The notes beneath the pieces are model-generated. The model was given only the letters and a program-made list of their open reading frames with translations. It did not search any database and was not told the origin of the DNA. DNA of 12,121 nucleotides from Sodalis-like endosymbiont of Proechinophthirus fluctus (GTDB lineage Bacteria; Pseudomonadota; Gammaproteobacteria; Enterobacterales; Enterobacteriaceae): contig NZ_LECR01000085.1 of the NCBI RefSeq assembly GCF_001602625.1, positions 571-12,691 of the forward strand, given 5' to 3'. The translations under genes and the position numbers were made by a program. Position 1 is the stretch's first letter; the number at the start of each line of letters is the position of its first letter. This document shows, in pieces, positions 1 through 5,812 of the stretch.

Positions 1-405
1 GGACTTTTAGTCTGCATCACCGATCTCGCCATGCTGTCCGCTGGTTTTCGGGGCGCCCATTCCCGAAACGCTGGCGCTGCAAACCTACTTGCATAGGCCC
101 CATGCTCTGTTCGTTCCGAGCAATGACGGTTCGCTGCGCTGGATCATCGACTAGAAACTAGTGGCCATGGGTTTAAAACGCCGTATCGCGGCAACGTTCT
201 CCCACATCATGGCGCTGCCGCAGGCCGTAAGTAGTAACAACCTCACGCCACGTTAGCAGGGCGAGTGGCTCGCCGACTGCTTACCGATCCGCTGCGGATA
301 ATGGCTCTGCCGGCAGAACTGGCTGGTACTACTACCTTCAGCATTGATATAGTCGACGCAGCGATAGCGCAGGCCGATGGCTAGCGCAGCAACTTCTGTT
401 GGCGG
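1..405 (+). pseudogene. LysR-type transcriptional regulator, C-terminal remnant, cut by the left edge
   Basis: This is the substrate-binding domain of a LysR-type regulator, whose DNA-binding part lies outside the window or is lost. The reading passes through several frames: GLLVCITDLAML at about 1-45, PETLALQTYLHRPHALFVPS at about 62-120, then GSLRWIID, a TAG at 151, VAMGLKRRIAATFSHIMALP to about 220, a frameshift, and LAGRVARRLLTDPLRIMALP to about 320. The alternation VLFVPSNDGSLRWIID, then MALPQAVSSNN, then RVA..L..DPLRIMALP is typical of the effector-binding half of NahR/LeuO-like members. At least one in-frame stop and two or three frameshifts make it non-functional. It points the same way as the dgcN-dgcA remnant downstream and might once have regulated it, but this is inference. 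The end is approximate; nothing recognisable follows until about 541. Confidence 0.7.
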
Positions 406-540
406 TGCGATAAATGCATGCCAAAGAAAACAACCAGGGTCGAGGCGGTAACATGCAAAGGTAACACAACACGGGTTGCCAACTAACCGATGCCACAGCA
501 AAGCGGCGCTCATCCTGATACACTGAAGCAATAGCGTAAG
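406..540. other. Unassigned stretch between the LysR remnant and the small ORF
   Basis: I see no gene, RNA or convincing regulatory site here. The opposite strand is open across much of this stretch, but the translation resembles no family I know and lies over the tail of the LysR remnant, so I treat it as chance. Confidence 0.4.
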
Positions 541-570
541 ATGACGCCGGTTATGATGACGTCGGTTATA
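541..570 (+). repeat. 15-bp imperfect tandem duplication
   Basis: Two adjacent 15-base units, ATGACGCCGGTTATG and ATGACGTCGGTTATA, differ at two positions. They lie just upstream of the small ORF at 592 and in frame with it, so the apparent ORF start at 541 is probably produced by the duplication and is not the true start. Confidence 0.75.
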
Positions 571-591
571 AAGCTGGGTAGGATCGATAAC

Positions 592-825
592 ATGAAAGAA
601 CAGGAAAATTGGAAATCAAACAACATCAGCGACTGGCTAGATACCTTTCACCATAAAGAGCCAAACGTCATTCAACAGAGCGATCTTGAACAAAGTTGGC
701 GCAAGCACCGTGAGGAAAAAGCGACGCTGGAAACGGAAATTTACCGGCTGAAAAAACTGCGCATCGCGAAAGATGAGCAAACAGGAACAGCAGCTACAAA
801 CGTTTTCATTCAGCCGGCCAATTAA
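592..825 (+). CDS. Small hypothetical protein, charged, probably coiled coil
   Basis: A 77-residue open frame begins MKEQENWKSNN and ends TNVFIQPAN. I prefer the ATG at 592 over the in-frame ATG at 541 because it has AGGA about 8 bases upstream and because the earlier start lies inside a tandem duplication. The protein is hydrophilic with no signal peptide or membrane segment. Residues about 30-62 (DLEQSWRKHREEKATLETEI, then YRLKKLRIAKDEQ) look like an alpha-helical coiled coil. The LKKLRIAKDEQTG segment is faintly like the helical part of Nu1-type phage terminase small subunits, but that is not strong enough for a call. It is one of only three frames in the window that look uninterrupted. 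It sits where the first ~110 codons of dgcN should be, so it either replaced them or came to lie next to them after a deletion. Function unknown. Confidence 0.5.
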   Translation: MKEQENWKSNNISDWLDTFHHKEPNVIQQSDLEQSWRKHREEKATLETEIYRLKKLRIAKDEQTGTAATNVFIQPAN

Positions 826-828
826 TCA

Positions 829-1462
829 GTAATATGAATATCGGCCGGACAGCCTTCATGAGCGGCTGTCCGCGACAATCGGGGTTGACGACGATGGTGG
901 AACAGCACAGTGTCACGTTGTTTGATGTGTGTCATCAGCGGCCGGCCCTGGTGGTTGGCAGCGGGAAAGAAACCCCGCGCCGGTAAGCGGGTATTAACGG
1001 TGGGCACCTCCTGTTCGTTTGGCAAAATGTATACCTCGCTGTCGTCACGGAGGCGCTGTCGCCGGCCAATGACCTCTATCATTGGGATATTGTTGAGGGG
1101 TAGAGGTCGTTTTTTTTATCCTTCCTATGCCGGTGCCGGGGTCAGTCAGGCATGAGTGCCAGGGTCAGGCATGAGCTTGCTCCATAGCGCCCAACCGCAC
1201 TGATTAGTGATGTGTCATGACTGGACCGTCTCCATATGTGCCATTCCCCATAAACCGATGGTGACTCTGGAGGCCTGTGTCTAGGCCAATTTACGCGCCG
1301 CGGCGATCACACTAGTCACGGGTAAAATTGGCGGGATTCGCTATCAAAACCTCCAGCGTTGGCTATGCGCAGAACTATTGCCGCTGGCTGAGTGAACAAT
1401 TCGGGGTACTAAAGATTGATCAGGTGCGTTTTAGCACCGCGTCGATCGTTCGTCTGCTCTAA
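829..1462 (+). pseudogene. dgcN: DgcN-type D-glutamate N-acetyltransferase (DUF1611), broken
   Basis: Remnant of a DUF1611 protein. DgcN members are reported to acetylate D-glutamate, feeding the racemase DgcA. Recognisable pieces across frames are LHERLS (about 852-870), EQHSVTLFDVCHQRPALVVG (about 899-960), RVLTVGTSCSFGKMYTSLS (about 988-1042, the P-loop-like block, normally LTVGTDCSVGKMYTAL), LSPANDLYHWDIVEG (about 1056-1100, followed by TAG where Gln is expected in IEGQGS), LLHSAQPHALVMCHD-like sequence to about 1222, PHKPMVTLEACV then TAG then ANLRAAAI, and QVRFSTASIVRLL ending at a natural-position TAA (1460-1462). Roughly 110 N-terminal residues and about 45-50 residues after KMYTSLS are missing. 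The gene runs directly into dgcA, the usual partner order for this pair. Family call is firm; substrate is by analogy. Confidence 0.8.
1145..1175 (+). repeat. Direct repeat of GTCAGGCATGAG (12 bp, period 19) inside dgcN
   Basis: GTCAGGCATGAG occurs at 1145-1156 and again at 1164-1175. The family sequence here should read roughly AGVSLGLLHGAQP; the duplication inserts extra bases between AGVS and LLHSAQP and brings in a TGA stop, so it is one of the inactivating changes in dgcN. Confidence 0.7.
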
Positions 1463-1464
1463 GA

Positions 1465-1840
1465 AGCACGAGTGTTGGCACGGCCGTTTTTTTTGCTCGC
1501 AGCGTGTGCACCGCGGTTCCGGTCGTACGAGTCACGCTGACGGAGAAAGGCGTCAGTGCTAGTAGCGGGTGTAGTCCCAACACCCGCTACCAGGCTCATC
1601 CCGAAGGCATATGCTGTCAGTTAGAGACGTTGCGTAAGGTGATGGAGGCTCGGTTTGAACCGCGAGCAACTTTTCCCCTATTGCTGCCGCCAGGTTCGGC
1701 GTGCAACGCGCTGGATTGTGTGCTGTGGCGGCTTGAGGTGGCGCTGTTAGGTCAGTCGCTGTGACAACTGACGGACCGCACCACTCCGCCGGCAAATTTG
1801 GCGTGCTGGGCTCACACCATTAATGGCCGGGCATTTTACC
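1465..1840 (+). pseudogene. dgcA: DgcA / L-Ala-D/L-Glu epimerase family (enolase superfamily), N-terminal remnant
   Basis: The N-terminal capping domain and the start of the barrel of an enolase-superfamily racemase related to E. coli YcjG. Visible blocks: TAVFFARSVCTAVPVVRVTL, then TEKGVSASSGCSPNTRYQ (the family GxGECTPxxRYGE block, with the Glu replaced), LETLRKVMEARFEP, LLLPPGSACNALDCVLWRLE (family PAGAARNALDCALWDLEA), ALLGQSL, a TGA at 1762 where Trp is expected, then QLTD and HTIN. The frame dissolves near 1840. Only about 120 of roughly 325 residues remain: the catalytic lysines (KxK) and the metal-binding Asp/Glu/Asp ligands of the barrel are all absent. It follows dgcN with essentially no gap, which suggests dgcA of a D-glutamate pathway and not the murein-recycling ycjG; the remaining sequence alone does not separate the two. 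Confidence 0.75.
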
Positions 1841-2036
1841 GCATTACCCTAAGCGGTCATTGCAATCGTTTTCCAGGGCAATCAACGAAAAGAAAAAAGT
1901 GTTTATCACCCATTTGCGCGGATAAGTTTTATTCTCCCACCGCCCGTGTTGCTTAAACAACGAGACTGCTACGGTATTTTTTCCGCGAGCGAAAAGTGTT
2001 AGTCTTGAAGTTTAATTATTCTGATCAGAGTCGTCT
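1841..2036. other. Upstream region of the transporter gene, no clear promoter
   Basis: This interval should hold the promoter of the emrE-speG pair. It becomes AT-rich towards the gene (TTTAATTATT at 2011-2020), but I cannot pick a -35/-10 pair with good matches and spacing. No other gene is seen. Confidence 0.35.
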
Positions 2037-2366
2037 ATGGCTTATCTCTACTTATTTATTGCTATCATAGCGGAAGTCATTGCTACCTCGTCTATCAAAG
2101 CTTCGGCGGGCTTCAGCAAACTAGTGCCCTCTCTTTTAGTGATAGTCGGTTACGCCATCTCATTTACGCTGTTGTCGCTGGTTCTTAAAACTGTACCTGT
2201 CGGCATCGCTTATGCCAGTTGGTGCGGTTTAGGTATCTTTTTTGTCGCTATCGTAAGCTATTTCCTGTATGGGCAAAAATTGGATGCTGTGGCAATATGC
2301 GGTATCGTCATGATTATCGCCGGCGTTTTGATCATTAATTTATTCTCCAAAACTACCGGTAGTTAA
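2037..2366 (+). CDS. emrE: Small multidrug resistance (SMR) transporter, EmrE-like
   Basis: Intact 109-residue inner-membrane protein with four hydrophobic helices (about 3-21, 31-50, 57-77 and 84-103). The family's essential proton/substrate carboxylate is present as Glu13 in IIAEVIATS (Glu14 of EmrE). The aromatic binding-pocket residues are also kept: Tyr39, Tyr59 and Trp62 within [11 protein letters not shown], matching EmrE Tyr40, Tyr60 and Trp63. The C-terminal AGVLIINL helix is nearly identical to EmrE. Length equals the family norm (110). SMR proteins work as antiparallel dimers exchanging protons for cationic compounds. No frame lesion is seen, in sharp contrast to the neighbours. 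The ribosome site before ATG 2037 is weak (AGAG about 7 bases away). speG follows after 43 bases on the same strand, so the two are probably co-transcribed; an alternative role in polyamine export, as for the SMR pair MdtIJ, is possible. Confidence 0.92.
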   Translation: MAYLYLFIAIIAEVIATSSIKASAGFSKLVPSLLVIVGYAISFTLLSLVLKTVPVGIAYASWCGLGIFFVAIVSYFLYGQKLDAVAICGIVMIIAGVLIINLFSKTTGS

Positions 2367-2390
2367 TTATGCTAATAATATAGCAATTAA
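2363..2390 (+). other. AT-rich hairpin between emrE and speG
   Basis: TTAAT-(TA)-TGCTA, loop ATAATA, TAGCA-ATTAA forms a 10-bp stem with a 2-base bulge that starts in the emrE stop codon. It has no following U-run and is weak in GC, so it is not a standard terminator; it might protect the 3' end or modulate read-through into speG. It may also be a chance result of the AT-rich spacer. Confidence 0.3.
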
Positions 2391-2409
2391 AGTATTAGAG
2401 AATACGTTA

Positions 2410-2973
2410 GTGAAAAAACCACGCCAAGTTTCAGAGAGTCATTCTATTAAGCTGCGCCCGTTAGAGAGTGAAGATCTGCACTTTATTCATCAGCTTAATA
2501 ATAATGAGATGGTGATGCGCTACTGGTTTGAAGAACCCCATGAAGCCTATGTGGAGTTAAAAGATCTTTATCAGAAAAATATCCACAACATCAGCGAAAG
2601 GCGGTTCATTATTGACAAGCAAGGTGTCAGTGTTGGGCTGGTCGAGTTGGTGGATATCGATCATATTCACCGACGCGCCGAATTTTCTATTCTGGTGGCG
2701 CCCGAGTATCAGGGCAAAGGCTATGCCAGTGAAGCAACTCATCTAGCGTTGAATTTCGGATTTATGATACTCAATTTGCATAAGCTATATTTGATTGTTG
2801 ATGAAGAAAACACCAAAGCCATCCATATCTATACCAAGTTTGGTTTCAAGCAAGAAGGGGTTTTGCTACAGGAATTTTTCATAAACGGCAAATACCGCAA
2901 TACGCTGAGAATGTGCCTATTTCAGCAAGAATATCAGAATGCTCGCGCGCTGGCACTTGAGAAAAAACGATAA
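2410..2973 (+). CDS. speG: Spermidine N1/N8-acetyltransferase SpeG
   Basis: Intact 187-residue GNAT enzyme closely matching E. coli SpeG (186 aa), which acetylates spermidine and spermine with acetyl-CoA to relieve polyamine toxicity in the cytoplasm. Diagnostic blocks are [12 protein letters not shown] (12-23), the polyamine-site region [13 protein letters not shown] (31-43), SERRFIIDK (62-70), [14 protein letters not shown] (87-100), the acetyl-CoA P-loop QGKGYAS (101-107), and [14 protein letters not shown] (133-146) with the catalytic-site tyrosine at 141 (Tyr135 of E. coli). The C-terminal [20 protein letters not shown] is nearly unchanged. The start is GTG at 2410, with AGAG about 9 bases upstream; it adds about six residues to the E. 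coli N terminus, and no ATG lies closer to the conserved SIKLRPLE. Conservation of all key residues suggests real selection. Confidence 0.95.
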   Translation: MKKPRQVSESHSIKLRPLESEDLHFIHQLNNNEMVMRYWFEEPHEAYVELKDLYQKNIHNISERRFIIDKQGVSVGLVELVDIDHIHRRAEFSILVAPEYQGKGYASEATHLALNFGFMILNLHKLYLIVDEENTKAIHIYTKFGFKQEGVLLQEFFINGKYRNTLRMCLFQQEYQNARALALEKKR

Positions 2974-3066
2974 ATAACCCCGTGGGAATCTCTGGAATCT
3001 GCCGCACACTAATGCTAAACAGCGCCTGGTGCATTATAAAAAGAGGTTGCGCGCGGCAGCCTACAG
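2974..3066. other. Short region between convergent speG and tsx remnant
   Basis: CTGCCGC at 2999-3005 and GCGGCAG at 3053-3059 can pair, but the loop would be 47 bases and there is no U-run; I do not call a terminator. No gene seen. Confidence 0.3.
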
Positions 3067-3950
3067 AGATTAGAAATTTTGTAGCCCACAACTAGATAAT
3101 ACTAGATAATACCCCAGCCGGCGGTAGAGGTAACGCTGAACGACCTATCACCAAAATCCAGCTGGCTGCCATCGCGCCATTGGCCACATGTAGTGGAAAT
3201 AGTGGGCGACCAGCGAGTAGTACAGATGGTCATAGGCCATGGCTAGGATGTGGCTGGAGGTGATAGAATTATTGCTACGTATACCGCCAGACTTATCGGC
3301 CAAATCGAAGCCAAAGTCAAAATTAGTAAAACCGATATAACTTAGACTGTCACTCCATGATCGGGTGAGAGAATAGAAATATTTCATTTTGACGAGATAC
3401 TCGTCCCAGCTATTTTCATTAATGTTGCAATAATTTTTCTACTGATATTTTTCGTAAATATTCAATGAAAGCGCTAGATAGCTATAGTATCTATATCGGT
3501 ACCCACCACTATATACAAAGTACTTCGGCGGGATACGGCATTGCGGCCCATATCATAGATATGATTATTGGCGAAGAACTATTCTTTGAAGATGGCTGCA
3601 TGCTGAGATCTGACCCCGTCAGCTTGTCGATGGAAAAACGGGCTCTATTTCTATAAACAGAAGATACCCTTTATCCCAAATACCGCAATCGGCGCCATTA
3701 CCGAAGCAAAAAGATTTTGGTATACCTAGATAACCATAAAAGTCAAACCACTATTTCTGGGTAAACGCTTCATGTTCCATGATAAATATCATTATTCATC
3801 TGCGGACCGAAGCTGGTATGATAGCTACCGACAACGTTTACGCTCTAGTACTACCAGTCAGAAAGAGAGTTATCGGTGTTGGTACCGTTATCCACTGCCG
3901 CTGAGAAACTGCAGGTTAAGGTGAAGAATTTCCTCACTTTTTATTTTCAT
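3067..3950 (-). pseudogene. tsx: Nucleoside-specific outer-membrane channel Tsx, broken
   Basis: Nearly full-length but heavily damaged tsx (outer-membrane beta-barrel for nucleoside uptake). Read on the - strand from 3950: MKIKSEEIL as a decayed signal peptide, LSDW, SVNVVGSYHTSFGPQMNNDI (about 3840-3800), WFDFYGY-like sequence near 3740, GNGADCGIWDKGY, LFIEIEP (about 3660), FSIDKLTGSDLS-like sequence (about 3620), VVGTDIDT (about 3500), [15 protein letters not shown] (about 3415-3375), [16 protein letters not shown] sequence (about 3345), [20 protein letters not shown] (about 3270), and near 3100 GWG then YYLVVGY, the C-terminal barrel strand. Stops and frame changes occur throughout, including a 10-bp tandem duplication in the last strand. 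The start is set by the ATG preceded by GGTGATAAT. Family identity is clear from the aligned blocks in E. coli Tsx order. Confidence 0.88.
3091..3110 (-). repeat. Perfect 10-bp tandem duplication in the last tsx strand
   Basis: ACTAGATAAT occurs twice without a gap. Ten bases shift the frame and put a stop between GWG and YYLVVGY of the Tsx C terminus. Confidence 0.9.
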
Positions 3951-4008
3951 ATTATCACCAGAAATATTAATTTATTCTAATTATCACCAGAAATATTAAT
4001 TTATTCTA
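3951..4008. repeat. Perfect 29-bp tandem duplication in the tsx leader
   Basis: The block starting ATTATCACCAGAAAT at 3951-3979 is repeated exactly at 3980-4008. Read on the - strand it ends in TGGTGATAAT immediately before the tsx ATG, so it duplicates the Shine-Dalgarno-like site (GGTGA) and the AT-rich leader. The two copies show no mismatch, which points to a recent event. Confidence 0.95.
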
Positions 4009-4550
4009 AATAATCAGAAGAATTGAACAAATAATATATTAATGGAATAATTCCAGACTGGAATCATCATAATATCAGTCGGTCATAACTAGAAACACCC
4101 ATAGAGGCTTCTCGTCGCCATGTTTTCTCTGACTAAATAAAATCTTAATCAAAGGATATCAATATATATTCTGATTGTCGTTTACTGTTTAGTATTACGC
4201 TGGTAGATTTTCTTTTTAAAGTAAAAAAAGACTATGATATATTTTTAAAATAACATAACTAGGATAGACAATTAGTCTTCATCTGTCCTGAAATACATTA
4301 TACTATTTGGTGAGAAAATAACCAGGTTATGAATACCACGTTACTTTCTCACTATTATCATTCTCTGATAACAGCTGTCCCCGTGCAGATAACTGTCCTA
4401 AGGCTATCTCGAAAACGCGCAAAATGGAGGGCCGCCTAACCGTTTCTCCTCGCCGAGTTCCTCCGGGAGAGAATCACCGACCAAACGCTACCGACAACCT
4501 CGTCCTTTAGTCTGGCCAACTAAAGGAATGCCGCTCGCCGGACATCCTCT

Positions 4551-4590
4551 ACGCTAGCGACGATAAAAGTACACTAGCGACGATAAAAGC
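4551..4590 (+). repeat. 20-bp tandem duplication
   Basis: ACGCTAGCGACGATAAAAGT (4551-4570) is followed directly by ACACTAGCGACGATAAAAGC (4571-4590), with 18 of 20 positions identical. Confidence 0.9.
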
Positions 4591-4845
4591 GAATTTTTAT
4601 GACAATATAAAGCGGTTGTTCCTCATGATGCTGCTTAATAAGCACGGAATGGGCGCATTCAGCCGAGATGAGATTCCTTTTGGCATTAGCGCATATCGTT
4701 GGAGTAACAGGGATTGCCCACTATATCTCACGATGAGTTGGCGCGCTAACAACAGCATAACGCACCAAGAGATTTCACTTATGATTCCTGTTCATCTATT
4801 ATCGAGCTACACTCATTCGACCCGCACAGGTCGCCGTGCTGTTAC

Positions 4846-4850
4846 AGGAG
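4846..4850 (+). promoter_or_regulatory. Ribosome binding site of the metE-like pseudogene
   Basis: AGGAG lies 7 bases before ATG 4858 and fixes that start; the following MLDVAASSRILTAHVG agrees with the N terminus of the family. Confidence 0.7.
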
Positions 4851-4857
4851 TTTTGTC

Positions 4858-5786
4858 ATGTTAGATGTTGCAGCGAGTTCCCGTATTCTCACCGCCCATG
4901 TCGGTAAGTCTGCCGCGACCGTATTGCCTTGCTAGATCTGATGAAAGTCAATATAGATGGTCAGGATAATCAATTAGGCAGAGGTGGATAGCGCCATTCG
5001 TCAGGCCGTCAGCCAGTCCGTCGAGGAACAGGTAGAGGGTGGCATTGATATTGTCCCCGACGGCGAACAGTCTAAGACTAGTTTCTTATCGTACCTTATT
5101 GAATATATTTATGGTTTTTAATTTCGGCCAGACACAGGTTATGCGGCATTCGATGCCGAAGTTGAAGCGTTTCCTGAGTACTATAACACTATTTCGGCAA
5201 AGCGATGCTGGGTAGCAATTTGAGACACCGTTCATGCCGGTAGTCTGTACTGGACCATTTTGCTATATTGGCCTGCCGCAGCTGCAACGGGATATCGACA
5301 ATCTGAAGCTGACGCTGGCGACGACCGCCTACCAGGGGGCGTTTTTACCCTCCGTGGGTGCCGACCCAGGCATCGTGGGCAGCAATAAATTTTACCGAAG
5401 CGAAGAAGAGCATCTCAGCACTGTTGCTGATGCACTGCACGTAGATTATCACACGATCATAGACGCCGACTTCAGCGTGCAAATCGATGACCCGTTTCTG
5501 ACAGATTTATTTGCCGATTACCCTACTGGATAATTCGGCTATCCATCGCAAAGCCAATGCCTATATTGAGATACTGAACTATGCTATGCACGGCCTGCCG
5601 CAGGACAAGATCCGTTACCATACCCACTACAGCATCAATGAGGGTCCGCGTATCCAAGACTCCGTCCCGTTCTATTAACCTCATTCGAGGCAGGCAATGT
5701 ACGCCATGAGCATGAATACCACCTTTGGGAACAGGTCAAACTGACGGGCAGCTCCGTCGGCTGTGAACACCCCGTCCAGCATAACA
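4858..5786 (+). pseudogene. MetE C-terminal-domain family methionine synthase homologue (COG0620), broken and truncated
   Basis: Remnant of a single-domain cobalamin-independent methionine synthase-like protein, which normally moves a methyl group to homocysteine. Blocks in order: SRILTAHVG (4882-4908; family TTHVGSLPRP), DLMK, IRQAVSQSVEEQVEGGIDIV (about 4995-5054) then PDGEQSKTSFLSYL, FDAEVEAFPEYY (about 5150-5185), MPVVCTGPFCYIGLPQLQRD (5234-5293), YRSEEEHLSTVADALHVDY (about 5394-5450), DADFSVQIDDPFLTDLFADY (about 5464-5522), LPQDKIRYHTHYSINEGPRI (about 5597-5655), then EAGNVRHEHEYHLWEQVKLT (about 5686-5745). In-frame stops, several frameshifts and a ~20-residue deletion after GPRIQD are visible. 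The zinc-site Cys of the HTCYG motif is His here (HTHYS). The last ~70 residues, with the second zinc Cys, are missing: the gene stops at a junction with the opposed glgX remnant. Confidence 0.85.
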
Positions 5787-5790
5787 TGCT

Positions 5791-5810
5791 GATACTCTTT
5801 AATGAGTATC
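5791..5810. other. Perfect hairpin at the metE-like/glgX junction
   Basis: GATACTC TTTAAT GAGTATC: a 7-bp perfect stem with a 6-base loop, exactly in the 26 bases between the truncated 3' ends of two convergent pseudogenes. It has no U-run on either side, so a Rho-independent terminator is not well supported. It may be a recombination scar. Confidence 0.5.
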
Positions 5811-5812
5811 GC

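Larger units (their letters stand above)
4009..4857. other. Long region without a recognisable gene
   Basis: About 850 bases. The first 320 are AT-rich and probably contain the old upstream region of tsx. From about 4329 (ATG after CCAGGTT) to 4600 the + strand gives broken reading frames such as LAEFLRERITDQTLPTTSSF and, in another frame, GQLKECRSPDILYASDD; a GntR/MocR-like regulator remnant is conceivable but I cannot support it. From 4616 to 4857 an open frame with a TTG start runs up to and just past the metE-like ATG; its translation (for example DEIPFGISAYRWSNRD) resembles nothing I know and it has no ribosome site. Treat all of this as decayed sequence of unknown origin. Confidence 0.4.

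Noticed and set aside
253-531. 92-codon open frame on the - strand
   Set aside because: It overlaps the LysR remnant on the + strand, has no recognisable similarity and odd composition, so it is a shadow.
846-872. Perfect 9-bp hairpin CGGACAGCC...GGCTGTCCG after the small ORF
   Set aside because: No U-run follows, and the bases are explained as dgcN codons (LHERLS). A role in ending the 592-825 transcript is possible but unsupported.
1071-1117. Inverted repeat GACCTCTA...TAGAGGTC followed by a T-run, looking like a terminator
   Set aside because: It coincides with codons of the conserved DUF1611 block (DLYHWDIVEG then QGSFFHPS), whose Phe codons give the T-run; the loop is 22 bases. It is coding sequence, and the right arm arises from a CAG to TAG change.
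1190-1480. A second LysR-type effector domain
   Set aside because: First reading of QVRFSTASIVRLL suggested LysR, but the whole series of blocks fits the C-terminal half of DUF1611/DgcN better, with the right stop position and the dgcA neighbour.
3921-3937. Near-palindrome GTGAAGAATTTCCTCAC as a CRP site for tsx
   Set aside because: The spacing between GTGA and TCAC is 9, not 6, and it lies downstream of the start codon.
4440-4600. GntR/MocR-type regulator remnant
   Set aside because: Resemblance is limited to a few residues in two different frames; not enough to name a family.
4616-4864. 82-codon open frame with TTG start before the metE-like gene
   Set aside because: No ribosome site, no similarity, and it overlaps the clear ribosome site and start of the next gene.
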